Of a stretch of 64,000 nucleotides of DNA, positions 16,526 through 25,863 are shown piece after piece. The stretch lies in the NCBI GenBank assembly GCA_035502095.1, contig DATJUX010000043.1, positions 394,766-458,765 of the forward strand. Reading direction: 5' to 3'. The stretch's first letter is position 1, and the number at the start of each line of letters is the position of its first letter. Source of the DNA: JAKANT01 sp035502095. GTDB taxonomy: Bacteria; Pseudomonadota; Gammaproteobacteria; Burkholderiales; Burkholderiaceae_F. The translations under genes were made by a program, and so were the position numbers. The notes under the pieces were generated by a model that was not told the DNA's origin, ran no database searches, and saw only the letters and a program-made list of their open reading frames with translations.

Positions 16526-17098
16526 TCAGTGCCCCGGCCACGGGGCGTGGTGGAAGACGTAGCGACCAATTTCGCGCTCGCGGCCGTCTTCCTCGGCCAC
16601 CAGGGTCAGCGTCATGTCGTGGCGCGGCTGCTCCCTGATCTCCGCGAGCTTGGGCAGGAAGAGCACCGCGCCGGCATGTGCGTCGAAGGCGATGTCGCGC
16701 AGCCGGTGCGCGACGCCGGGCGCGAACGACTGCACCGTCACCGCATCTAGCCGCTGCACGCCCCGCAGCGGCACCTCGATGCGGGCCACCAGCAGGTCGT
16801 CGTCGGGTGCCACGGCGCAGTTCACGCCGCCGTTGTGCGCCAGGCGGTACTCGCGGATGCGCAGTCCCTGCCGTTGCAGCCGCGCGAGGAACGCGCCGGG
16901 CACGATCGCTGCGACACGGCCGGCGCGAAACGCGTCGCGCACGCCCGCGCCGAGTCCGATCAGCTCGTCGAGCGCGACGCCGCACGCGTCGCAGTGCATG
17001 AGATGCTCGTCGATCGCATCAGTGGCGGGCGCGTCGGTGTCGTGCAGCCAGTAGTCGACCAAGGCGCCGAACGAGAGATGACTCGCGGTCGCGCTCAC
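16526..17098 (-). CDS. zinc-finger anti-sigma factor
   Basis: This 190-residue protein is translationally coupled to the ECF sigma gene through a GTGA overlap. Near the N-terminus (about residues 31-40) it has the ZAS-type H-x3-C-x2-C motif in EHLMHCDACG, typical of soluble anti-sigma factors that bind zinc. The rest is beta-rich and carries no obvious membrane helix, so the signal is probably sensed in the cytoplasm. By family knowledge it should sequester the sigma factor until a stress changes the zinc site. The specific signal is unknown; the divergent di-iron-type MBL gene hints at an oxidative or nitrosative theme. Confidence 0.82.
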   Translation of the reverse strand: MSATASHLSFGALVDYWLHDTDAPATDAIDEHLMHCDACGVALDELIGLGAGVRDAFRAGRVAAIVPGAFLARLQRQGLRIREYRLAHNGGVNCAVAPDDDLLVARIEVPLRGVQRLDAVTVQSFAPGVAHRLRDIAFDAHAGAVLFLPKLAEIREQPRHDMTLTLVAEEDGREREIGRYVFHHAPWPGH

Positions 17099-17676
17099 GC
17101 TGCATTCCTTCCCGCGTCGACGCAACGCCGAAGCCGGTCGATGCCGCGATGGCGGATCACGCGCACGTTGCCCGCCGAGAGACCGAGCTGCGCGCCGACC
17201 GTCTCCGAGGGTTGGTCGTCGTAGAAACTCATCACCAGCACCGCGCGTTCGCGCTCGGGCAGCCGATCCAGGCACTCGGTGACGCGCTCGTGATCCAGCC
17301 GCGGCGCGATGTGCGTGACCTCCGCCGGGAGTGCCTCGGCGTAGCGCCGCAGCAGCTCCTCGCGCCGGCGGTCACCGCGCCGCTGGTCCATCACCGTCAG
17401 ACGGCAGGCGCCAAGCATGAATGACACGACGCGCCCCGGTTCGCGCAACGCTCCGCTGCGCAGCTGCTCGATGGTGAGCGCGAGGACCTGCTGCATCAGG
17501 TCGGCCGCCGCGTGCGGGTCCCGCAGGTGGCGCAGTCCATAGCGGCGTGCGCGCGGCGCGAGCAGCCGAAACAACTCGGCCTCCGCCTCCGCGGCGTCGC
17601 CGGGCGATGCGGACGCGATCCGGCGCGCCACGCGCACCTCGGCGCCTTCTGCCTCCGCAAGTTGCGATTCCCCCAT
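17095..17676 (-). CDS. ECF-type RNA polymerase sigma factor
   Basis: This 193-residue protein has region 2 at about residues 25-95 (HLRDPHAAADLMQQVLALTI) and region 4 at about 135-185 (LDRLPERERAVLVMSFYDDQ, then LGLSAGNVRVIRHRGIDRLR as the helix-turn-helix). Start ATG 17676 is chosen because the upstream extension is not conserved. Its stop overlaps the anti-sigma start by four bases. The 100-bp divergent region toward the MBL gene contains TGTAACGC, which resembles an ECF -35 element, so autoregulation with co-control of the MBL gene is likely but not shown. Confidence 0.9.
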   Translation of the reverse strand: MGESQLAEAEGAEVRVARRIASASPGDAAEAEAELFRLLAPRARRYGLRHLRDPHAAADLMQQVLALTIEQLRSGALREPGRVVSFMLGACRLTVMDQRRGDRRREELLRRYAEALPAEVTHIAPRLDHERVTECLDRLPERERAVLVMSFYDDQPSETVGAQLGLSAGNVRVIRHRGIDRLRRCVDAGRNAA

Positions 17677-17776
17677 GCCGCGAGCATCACCAAGGTCGCG
17701 CAAGAAAATCGCTGTAACGCAACCCCGGCTCGCGCCACATCCTGCGGTCTTCCACGCCACGCTCAAGGAGCGACCC

Positions 17777-18508
17777 ATGATCACCAGTGCACAGTCCGGT
17801 ACCAACATCAGGGAAATTGCCGATGGCATCTACCGCATCAACACGCCCATCGATTTCCCGGACGGACAGGGGTTCAGTTTCAACCAGTACCTGGTCGTCG
17901 ACGATGACCCGCTGCTGTTCCACACTGGCCCGCGGCAGATGTTTCCGCTGGTGCGCGAGGCGATCGCGTCGGTGTTGCCGGTCGAGCGGTTGCGCTACAT
18001 CGGCTTCTCGCACGTCGAAGCCGATGAATGCGGCGGGCTCAACGCGCTGCTCGCCGTCGCGCCGCGTGCGCAACCCGTGTGCGGACAAGTCGCGGCGATG
18101 GTCTCGATCAACGATCTCGCGGACCGTCCGCCGCGCGCGATGGCGGAGGCAGAACGCCTCGCGTTGGGACGCCATCAGCTCCAGTGGTTCGATACGCCGC
18201 ACGTGCCGCACGGCTGGGACTGCGGGCTGATGATGGACTCGGTCACCGGCACCTTCCTGTGCGGCGATCTCTTCACGCAGCCGGGCCATGGTGACCAGGC
18301 CATCACCGAAGCCGACATCCTCGGTCCGAACGAGTCGTTCCGCCGCCCGATGGACTACTTCGCGCACGCGCCGCAGACCGCGGCCACGCTGGCGCGTCTC
18401 GCTCAGGCGAAGCCGCGTACGCTCGCCTGCATGCACGGCAGCGCATGGCATGGCGACGGTGCGGCGTTGTTGCTGGACTTGGCGCGGAGCCTGGCCAGGC
18501 CGCAGTAG
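17777..18508 (+). CDS. MBL-fold protein, ODP/flavodiiron-like
   Basis: This 243-residue protein has a metallo-beta-lactamase fold of the oxygen-binding di-iron type. Ligand motifs are HVEADE at about residue 85, replacing the usual HxHxDH as in flavodiiron proteins, CGDLF at about 160, and a C-terminal CMHGSAWHG. No flavodoxin domain follows, so it is a stand-alone di-iron domain. Such proteins may reduce O2 or NO or sense them, but the function here is unknown. ATG 17777 has AAGGAG upstream and is preferred over an in-frame start at 17675, inside the sigma gene's end. It is divergent from the ECF sigma gene. Confidence 0.85.
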   Translation: MITSAQSGTNIREIADGIYRINTPIDFPDGQGFSFNQYLVVDDDPLLFHTGPRQMFPLVREAIASVLPVERLRYIGFSHVEADECGGLNALLAVAPRAQPVCGQVAAMVSINDLADRPPRAMAEAERLALGRHQLQWFDTPHVPHGWDCGLMMDSVTGTFLCGDLFTQPGHGDQAITEADILGPNESFRRPMDYFAHAPQTAATLARLAQAKPRTLACMHGSAWHGDGAALLLDLARSLARPQ

Positions 18509-18548
18509 CCGGGCGCGCGGTTCTTCGCCGCGGCGGCATGCCGGTCCC

Positions 18549-19859
18549 TCAGCCGGATCGCGCCGCGGTCACGCGCCAGATCACGTCGCCGACGTCGTCG
18601 GCGACCAGCAGGCACCCGCGTGGGCCGATCGCAACGCCGACCGGGCGTCCGTATGACTCGCGCTCGTCGGGTGCGAGAAAGCCGCTGAGGATGTCGCGGG
18701 GCGGCCCGGCAGGCCGCCCGTCCGCGAAGGGCACGAAGACGACGCGGTATCCGCTGAGGGTGCTGCGGTTCCACGAGCCGTGCTGGCCGATCACCATGCC
18801 ATCCGGGAAGCCGGGCAGGGTGCCGGCCGGAAGCCAGCACAGTCCCAGCGACGCGGTGTGGCCGCCGAGCGCGTAGTCCGGCGTCAACGCGGTGGCCACC
18901 GCCGCAGGATCCTGCGGCACGCGGTCGTCGACGATCCTGCCCCAGTAGCAATACGGCCAGCCGTAAAAGCCGCCGTCGCGCACGGAGGTCAGGTAGTCGG
19001 GCGGTGTCTCGTCGCCGAGGCCATCGCGCTCGTTGACCACCGTCCAGAGCACACCGGTGCGCGGTTCCCACGCCAGCCCCACGGGGTTGCGCAGGCCGGA
19101 GGCGAAGATGCGGCTGCGGCCGGTCGCGAGGTCGAGTTCGTAGATGCAAGCCCGGCCCTGCTCGACGTCGAAGCCGCTTTCAGCGATGTTGCTCAACGAC
19201 CCGACCCCGACGTACAGCTTGCTTCGATCGGGACTGGCGAGCAGGCTGCGCGTCCAGTGGCCGCCCGGCTTGAACTGCGTGAGCTTGCGCGGCGGTGCCG
19301 TGATGCGCGTCGCGCCGCTCGCATACGGAAAGGCAACCACGCCGTCGGTGTTGCCGACATAGAAGGTATCGCCGACCAGCGCCATGCCGAAGGGCTGGTT
19401 CAGCCCTTCGAGGAAAGCCTCGCGTTTCTCGGCGACGCCATCGCCGTCCGCGTCGCGCAGCAACGTGATTCGATTGGGGCTGACCCCGATCGCGGCCGCG
19501 CGCCGCATCGTGCTGATCATGGCGTAGTCGAAGATGTTCTTGGCCGGCGCGGGCAGGAACAGCGCCTCGGCAACGGTGACATCGCCGTTCGGCAGCAGGT
19601 GAATCCAGCGCGGATGCTTGAGGCCGGTGGCGAACGCGTTGACCTCGAGGCCGGATGCGGCAACCGGTTTCTGTCCCGACGCCCAGCCGCGCGCGGTCGG
19701 CATCTTGAGCGTCGGTATGCGACCTTGCGGCCGTGCGGCCGGGATTGTCGGCATGGCGCCGACCGCCTGCCGATCCGCGACGCCCTGGATGCGCCGCCAA
19801 CGAACCGCCGCGTCGCCGACCAGCGCGACCACCTGTGCGAAGACGCTCGACACGCTCAT
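18549..19859 (-). CDS. PQQ-dependent sugar dehydrogenase-like (sorbosone dehydrogenase family)
   Basis: This 436-residue beta-propeller resembles soluble glucose/L-sorbosone dehydrogenases that use PQQ. Markers include NAFATGLKHPRWIHLLPNGD near residue 75, GLNQPFGMALVGDTFYVGNT, FASGLRNPVGLAWEPRTG, and a late ADDVGDVIWRV. The family oxidises sugars or aldehydes in the periplasm, but the first 40 residues have no clear signal peptide, which leaves its location open. ATG 19859 is preceded by an AGAGGTG ribosome site. It is divergent from the hybrid kinase gene by 218 bp. No PQQ synthesis genes are in the window. Confidence 0.85.
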   Translation of the reverse strand: MSVSSVFAQVVALVGDAAVRWRRIQGVADRQAVGAMPTIPAARPQGRIPTLKMPTARGWASGQKPVAASGLEVNAFATGLKHPRWIHLLPNGDVTVAEALFLPAPAKNIFDYAMISTMRRAAAIGVSPNRITLLRDADGDGVAEKREAFLEGLNQPFGMALVGDTFYVGNTDGVVAFPYASGATRITAPPRKLTQFKPGGHWTRSLLASPDRSKLYVGVGSLSNIAESGFDVEQGRACIYELDLATGRSRIFASGLRNPVGLAWEPRTGVLWTVVNERDGLGDETPPDYLTSVRDGGFYGWPYCYWGRIVDDRVPQDPAAVATALTPDYALGGHTASLGLCWLPAGTLPGFPDGMVIGQHGSWNRSTLSGYRVVFVPFADGRPAGPPRDILSGFLAPDERESYGRPVGVAIGPRGCLLVADDVGDVIWRVTAARSG

Positions 19860-20077
19860 GGCACCTCTCTCCCGGGTCGCGCATGTTAGCCAGGAACTCG
19901 AGCCCGCAAGTGACCGGCGCCGCGCGCCCAACCCCCGTTCCGATTGCGGCTCCGCTGCATCGGCGCACTGCGGGCGCAAGTGCATCGCGAACGCGTCGGT
20001 CACCGCCGACACGGTCTGCGCTGCGGCTGCGCTACGCTCTGCGCGCGACCACGCGCCTTGATCTGCCGGGAGGATCG

Positions 20078-23000
20078 ATGAAGAGCGCCGATGCGGCCAT
20101 CGTTCGCCGATGCGTGACGGCATTGGCGCGGACGCACTGGACGCAGCGCGGCGTGCTCTGGGCCGGGGGGCTCTTCATTGCGGTGTTCGTCGCGCTCGCC
20201 GCGCTCGGCATCGTGCACAGCTACCGCGAGGCCGTCGCCGACACTGGCCGCGACCTCGACAGCAATGCGCGTGTTCTGGCCGAGCAGACGGCGCGTAGCG
20301 TACAAGCCGTCGACGTCGTCCTGCGGTACATGCAGGCGCAACTCAGGCACGGCGCACTCGCTTCGCTCAGCGCATACGAACTGCGGGCCTACCTCAAGGA
20401 CCAGGCGCCAGGCCTGGTCCAGATCGACGGGTTCCTGATTGTCAACGCAGATGGGAGTGTGCGCGCGAGTTCGTATATCGACTCCGAGCGCGAAGCGACC
20501 GTCAACGTCGCGCGGACCACCACGTACGAGGCGGTTCGCGCCGGGCCGATGCCCGGAGTCTTCATCGGCGAGGCACGGCGAAGCGAGCTCGACGGGCGGT
20601 GGTTCTTTCCCATGGTGGCGCGACTCGAAACCTCGTCGGGCGAGTTCGCGGGAGCGGTTTCAGCGCGCGGCCGCATCGACTACTTCCAGGACTTTTATCG
20701 CGACGTGCGCCTGGACTCCGGCACGGCGATCGCGCTACTGCAGGACGACGGCGCCGTGATCGCGCGCTATCCACCGGTCGAAAAAGCGCTCGGCACCCGC
20801 GTGCCCAACTTCCAGGCCGATCGTGCGGCCTACGCGGCGAGCGGTTCGATACCTATCAGGTCGGTAAGTCCGATCGACGGCATCGACCGGTTCGTCACGA
20901 TCCAATCAGTGCCCGGCTATCCGCTTGCCGTGGTCGTGACCCGGGACGCGGCGGTGGCGCTTTCGCCATGGCGGGCGCAGGCCATCGACACGGTCGTGCG
21001 CACGCTCGCGCTGGGCGGGTTGGCCGCGCTGCTGCTGGTTGTCGTTTCCAATCAGATCGGGCGGCTGAGTGCGGCACGCGAGCGTTATGCACTTGCCGTC
21101 GCCGGATCGGACGACGGCATCTGGGATTTCGACCTTGTCACCCGTCGGGCCTTCGGTTCCGCCCGTGCGCGCGAGATCCTCGGTCTGGCGCCCGGGCCCG
21201 AGGTGCAGTCGATGGAGCAGTGGTTCGACTCGTTCGCGTTGCACCCCGAGGATGCGCCGCGCCGCCAGGCCGCGATGGACGCGCACCTCGCCGGGCGGAC
21301 GCCCCTGTACGAAGAGGAATATCGCGTTCTGCAGCGCGACGGAAGCTATCGCTGGGTGCGCATGCGCGGCTTGTGCGTGCGCGACGAGCAGGGCACGCCG
21401 TACCGGATGGCGGGTTCGGTGAGCGACGTCGACGCGCGCCGACGCGCAGAGGAGTCGTTGCGTGAGTCCGAACAACGTTACGCGATGGCGATGACCGCGT
21501 CGAACGAAGCGCACTGGATGTGGAACCTGGCGACCGATGAACTGTTCGCGTCACCGCTGCTCAAGGAGATTTTTCACATACCGCAGGACGAGGTGCTTGC
21601 GACGCGGACGGCGTTCTTTGCGCGCGTCCCGATTCATGCCGACGACCGCCCGTGGGTGGCGGGACGCTGGGACGAACACATCGCGGGCAAGGCCGACCGC
21701 CTCGACGTGGAGTACCGGATCATCGATCCAGGCACGGGCGCGATCCGGTGGGTCCATTCGCGCGGACAATGCTCTCGCGCACCCGATGGCAGAGCGGAAC
21801 GCGTGGCAGGGGTGACCGTGGACATCACCGCGCGCAAGCGCACGGAAGACGCACTGCGGGAGAGCGAGGAGCGTTTCGCGTTGGCCGTCGCCGGCTCGAA
21901 GGACGGCGTTCTCGACTGGGACATCGTCAACGACCGGATGTTCACGTCGGAGCGCGCGATGCAGATTGTCGGCGTTCCGCCCGGACCCACGGTCCGTTCG
22001 CGCGGTGAGTGGGTCGCAATGCTGAGGATTCACCCGGAGGACAAGGAGCGCCACGATGCGGCGATTGGCCGCAACCTTTCGGGCGAGACCGACCTGCGCG
22101 ACGAGGAATACCGCATCCTTCATCCGGACGGCGTCTACCGCTGGGTTCGCGTTCGCGGCATGTGTGTCCGCGACACCACCGGACAAGCCATCCGGTGGGC
22201 CGGCTCGGTGAGCGACATCGACGCTCAAAAGCGGACCGAGCAGGCATTGCGGCAGTCCGAAGCGCGCTATCAACTCGCGGTCGATGGAGCGAACCAGGGC
22301 CTTTGGGATTGGGATCTCGAAACGGACATCATGTTCGCGTCACTGCGTATCCAGGAACTCCTGGGCCTCGTCCCGAGCGAGCCGCTGCGCCCGCGCCGCG
22401 AATGGAGCTCGCGCATGACCTTCCACCCGGAGGACATCGGCCCGGTGCGCTCGGCCATCTCGGCGCATCTGCACGGCAAGACGCGCCACTTCGAGGTCGA
22501 ATTTCGGTTGCGGCATCAATCGGGCTCCTGGCACTGGTATCGCCAGCGCGGTGTCGCCTTGCGCGACCAGCAGGGCCGGCCGTATCGGATGGCCGGTTCG
22601 ATGGAGGACATCACCGAGCAGAAGAACGCCGAACACGAGCGCCGCCGCCTCGAAACGCAGCTCGTGCAAGCGAAGAAGCTCGAGTCCATCGGGACACTGG
22701 CGGGCGGAATCGCGCATGACTTCAACAACATCCTCGCCGCGATTCTCGGCAATGGCGAGATGGCACAGACCGAAGCTGTTGCGGGAACGCCTCTCAGGCG
22801 GCACGTCGATGCAATCGTCAGCGCGGGCACGCGCGCCAAGTCGCTCGTCGAGCGCATCCTTGCGTTCAGCCGCGGCGGCATGGGCGAGCGCGTGCCCGTT
22901 CACGTCCAGTCGGTCGTCGACGAAGCGCTGCAATTGCTCGCCACCTCGTTGCCGCCGGACGTTCGGATGCACCGGCAGCTGGACGCTGCGGAGGCGTGCG

Positions 23001-23788
23001 TGATGGGCGATGCGACGCAGATTCACCAGGTCGTGATGAACCTGTGCACGAACGCGGTCCAGGCCATGAAGGCGAAAGGCACGCTCAGCATCGCGCTCGA
23101 CGTGCTCGAGCACCGCGCGGCGATGACGGCGACCAGCAGGCTTGCGCCGGGCAGCTACGTGCGGCTGCGAGTGTCCGATACCGGAACGGGCATCCCCGCC
23201 AACGCGCTCGAACGAATCTTCGATCCGTTCTTCACGACCAAGGATGTCGGCGTCGGCACCGGACTCGGACTCTCTCTCGTACATCGCATCGTCACCGATC
23301 TGGGTGGCGGCATCGAGGTGGAGAGCAGGGAAGGCGAGGGTGCGACCTTCACGATCTACCTGCCCTGGAACAGCACGCTCGCGGCATCGACCGGCGCCGA
23401 AGAGGTCGTTCCTACGGGCTCCGGCGAGACCGTGCTCCTGGTCGACGACGAGGAACCTCTGGTCCGGGTGGGCGAAGAAGTGCTTGCACGGCTCGGTTAC
23501 GAGCCGGTTGGTTTCACGTCCAGCGCGGCAGCGCTGGCGGACTTCCGCGCTTCGCCCGCGCGCTTTCACGCGGTGCTGTCGGACCAGGCCATGCCGGACA
23601 TGAACGGCGTGGAGCTTGCGCAGGAGCTGCGGTCGATCCGGCCCGACATTCCGATCATGCTGATGAGCGGTTTCGTAAGCACCGCACTGCTCGAGCGCGC
23701 CCGAGGCATCGGAGTCCGGGACGTTCTCGCCAAACCCCTCGTTGCGCGCGACATCGCGCGCAGCCTGGCAGGCGCGCTGCGGACCTGA
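20078..23788 (+). CDS. hybrid sensor histidine kinase, Cache-like sensor plus four PAS domains
   Basis: This 1236-residue protein has a membrane helix at 26-46, a periplasmic Cache-like sensor (about 50-300) and a second helix near 305-325. Four PAS/PAC units follow in tandem (about 334-457, 458-590, 596-720, 727-850), each with a PAC strand such as YRWVRMRGLCVRD. Next come a HisKA phosphoacceptor helix (GGIAHDFNNILAAILGNGE, His about 879) and an ATPase with NLCTNAVQAM, DTGTGIP and GTGLGLSLVHRIV. A receiver domain is at about 1116-1236, with acceptor Asp in LSDQAMP near 1168. GGGAGG precedes ATG 20078. No separate response regulator is adjacent, so output goes through the fused receiver or a remote partner. 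Confidence 0.92.
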   Translation: MKSADAAIVRRCVTALARTHWTQRGVLWAGGLFIAVFVALAALGIVHSYREAVADTGRDLDSNARVLAEQTARSVQAVDVVLRYMQAQLRHGALASLSAYELRAYLKDQAPGLVQIDGFLIVNADGSVRASSYIDSEREATVNVARTTTYEAVRAGPMPGVFIGEARRSELDGRWFFPMVARLETSSGEFAGAVSARGRIDYFQDFYRDVRLDSGTAIALLQDDGAVIARYPPVEKALGTRVPNFQADRAAYAASGSIPIRSVSPIDGIDRFVTIQSVPGYPLAVVVTRDAAVALSPWRAQAIDTVVRTLALGGLAALLLVVVSNQIGRLSAARERYALAVAGSDDGIWDFDLVTRRAFGSARAREILGLAPGPEVQSMEQWFDSFALHPEDAPRRQAAMDAHLAGRTPLYEEEYRVLQRDGSYRWVRMRGLCVRDEQGTPYRMAGSVSDVDARRRAEESLRESEQRYAMAMTASNEAHWMWNLATDELFASPLLKEIFHIPQDEVLATRTAFFARVPIHADDRPWVAGRWDEHIAGKADRLDVEYRIIDPGTGAIRWVHSRGQCSRAPDGRAERVAGVTVDITARKRTEDALRESEERFALAVAGSKDGVLDWDIVNDRMFTSERAMQIVGVPPGPTVRSRGEWVAMLRIHPEDKERHDAAIGRNLSGETDLRDEEYRILHPDGVYRWVRVRGMCVRDTTGQAIRWAGSVSDIDAQKRTEQALRQSEARYQLAVDGANQGLWDWDLETDIMFASLRIQELLGLVPSEPLRPRREWSSRMTFHPEDIGPVRSAISAHLHGKTRHFEVEFRLRHQSGSWHWYRQRGVALRDQQGRPYRMAGSMEDITEQKNAEHERRRLETQLVQAKKLESIGTLAGGIAHDFNNILAAILGNGEMAQTEAVAGTPLRRHVDAIVSAGTRAKSLVERILAFSRGGMGERVPVHVQSVVDEALQLLATSLPPDVRMHRQLDAAEACVMGDATQIHQVVMNLCTNAVQAMKAKGTLSIALDVLEHRAAMTATSRLAPGSYVRLRVSDTGTGIPANALERIFDPFFTTKDVGVGTGLGLSLVHRIVTDLGGGIEVESREGEGATFTIYLPWNSTLAASTGAEEVVPTGSGETVLLVDDEEPLVRVGEEVLARLGYEPVGFTSSAAALADFRASPARFHAVLSDQAMPDMNGVELAQELRSIRPDIPIMLMSGFVSTALLERARGIGVRDVLAKPLVARDIARSLAGALRT

Positions 23789-23870
23789 GCGGCAGGCGGG
23801 AATCGGTGGGCCGGCACGCGCGGCCCTCGCGATCGCACATACCGCCTGACGGCCCGCTCTCCAGGCACGG

Positions 23871-25420
23871 TCACACCGCAGCGACTTCAGGTGTAGCGAG
23901 CTTGAACCGTGCCACCACGCGCGCGAGCATGCCGGCCTGATCCTTGAGTGTCTCGGCGGCGGCTGCCGACTGTTCGACGAGCGCGGCGTTTTGCTGTGTC
24001 ACGCGGTCCAGCTGGTGAACCGCGGCCGCGATCTGGTCGATGCCGCTCGACTGTTCGTCGGTCGAGCCGCTGATCTCGCCGATAAGCGCGGTGGCCCGGC
24101 GCACCTGAGCGACGATGTCTTCCATGGTCTTGCCGGCATCGTCGACGAGCCGCGACCCCGTGCCGACCTTCACGACACTCTCGCCGATCACGCGCTTGAT
24201 CTCGTGCGCCGCCTGCGCGCTGCGTTGCGCTAGGTTGCGCACTTCCGCGGCGACGACGGCGAAGCCGCGCCCCTGTTCGCCGGCGCGCGCGGCTTCCACC
24301 GCCGCATTCAAGGCGAGTATGTTGGTCTGGAACGCGATGCCGTCGATGACGCCGATGATCTCCTCGATCTTCTTCGACTAGGCGCTGATCTCGTGCATCG
24401 TCGCGATGACCCGCCCGACCACGTCGCCGCCCGACGCGGCGACCGAGGAAGCGCTCGAAGCGAGCGCAGCGGCGTGGCGTGCCGTCTGCGCCGCCTGTTT
24501 CACGGTAACGGCGAGCTGCTCCATCGACGCCGCGGTCTGCTGCAGGTTGGCCGCCTGCTGTTCGGTCCGCTGGGAGAGATCGGCGTTGCCCGTCGCGATC
24601 CGGGTCGATCCGGTTGCGATCGAATCGGAGGTCTGGCGCACCTTGGCCGACGATGTCGATCAGGCTGTCGTTCATGCGTCGCAGTGCTGCCAGAAGTTGC
24701 CCGATCTCGTCCCTCGCGCCGCGGCCGATCCGTGCAGTCAGGTCGCCTTCGGCTACCGTTTCGGCCACCACGACCGCGCCATCGATCGGGCGTGCGATGG
24801 CGCGACCGAGCAGAATCCCACCCGCTACACCCAGCACTCCCGCCACGAACATCAGCACAATGCCGACCAGCGTCGCTCGCCTTGCCTTGGTTCGGGCGTC
24901 GTCCGCAGTCGCCTGCGCGGCGGCCTCGATCCTGGCCCAGGCGTCATCGAGAAGCTGGGCTGGCTCGCGGTCGATACCGCGCACTGCGGCGTCTCCGGCC
25001 GCCGGGTCGAATCCGGCGGCCCTGAAGGACTCGAGCCCTTTGCGATAGCTCTGGCCGATCGCCAGGTGGGCGTCGGCGAACCGGGTCACCAGCGACCGCG
25101 CCTCGCCGTCCGGCAGCGTTTCCCGCAGCTGCCTGGCGGTCTCGGCGACCTCGTGTTCCCTGGCGACAAAGCGGCTCCAGTACTTCTCCAGCAGCTTCGG
25201 ATCCCTGCCTCTCAGGAGCGTGTTCTTCCACTCCTGCACCTGGACCTTGAAGCCGACCAGCATCTTCGCCGCCGCACGGTCCTGCGCACGAGCGGCGGCG
25301 ACGATGTCCGCATGGCTTTCGACCGAAAGCGTGCAAGCGCCCGATGCCGAACAACCCGGCGCCGCAGATGAGCAGCGAGAGGAGCGCTGCCGACAACGAG
25401 AGTTTGTGAGCGAGTTTCAC
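23871..25420 (-). pseudogene. methyl-accepting chemotaxis protein, disrupted
   Basis: The reconstructed product is about 515 residues. It has an N-terminal helix (KLSLSAALLSLLICGAGLF), a four-helix periplasmic sensor, a second helix (VGIVLMFVAGVLGVAGGILL), a HAMP linker and a signalling domain. The signalling hairpin is intact (AFQTNILALNAAVEAARAGE). Three lesions break it. A one-base insertion near 25326-25328 separates GIGRLHA from SVESHAD. A second, near 24641-24646, lies between IVGQ and RQTSDS. A TAG stop at 24378-24380 replaces what is normally Ser in ISASSKKI. The 3' piece (23871-24311) could at most make an isolated cytoplasmic fragment. Two of the lesions are in short base runs, so assembly errors should be excluded. 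Confidence 0.88.
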
Positions 25421-25863
25421 GGGTTGTTCTCTTTCGCCGCGGCCACCGCAGCGCGTCCGCGACTGGATCGGAAGCCGAAGTGCGCCGAAACCGCGGACGA
25501 CGAGTCTCGAAGAGACGCGCCATGCGGAAAGTCGAGAAAAGACCGGAGAAAGGCGGCACGCGCGGTGAGTCGTCGCGCAACACGCGCCTGCACCTTTGCG
25601 CGGCGCTCCAGCTCGCGGTAATCTGAATGCGCGCTGAATCGCGCGCGCCGTCTGACGAAGGAGACAGCACATCCCGCGGTGAAGACCGCGGACAATCCCG
25701 CGAGCCGGGCGCGGTGGACCCCAGCCGGCCCGTTGCGCTGCGCGGGATCGGTCCCGCCGCCGCATGCCATCAAGCGGAAAAGTTTCTCTGCTTTGATGCA
25801 TGCATCCCACCGGATCCTTGTTATCCGGCGCGGCGTTCCGCTGCAGTGCGCGGCACACGGAGA
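25421..25863. other. divergent intergenic region
   Basis: This 443-bp stretch separates the chemoreceptor pseudogene from the ferritin-like gene. It holds a perfect 12-bp palindrome GATGCATGCATC at 25795-25806, about 60 bp before the ferritin-like start. An in-frame extension of the ferritin-like gene back to 25627 is open but not protein-like. No other element was recognised. Confidence 0.4.
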
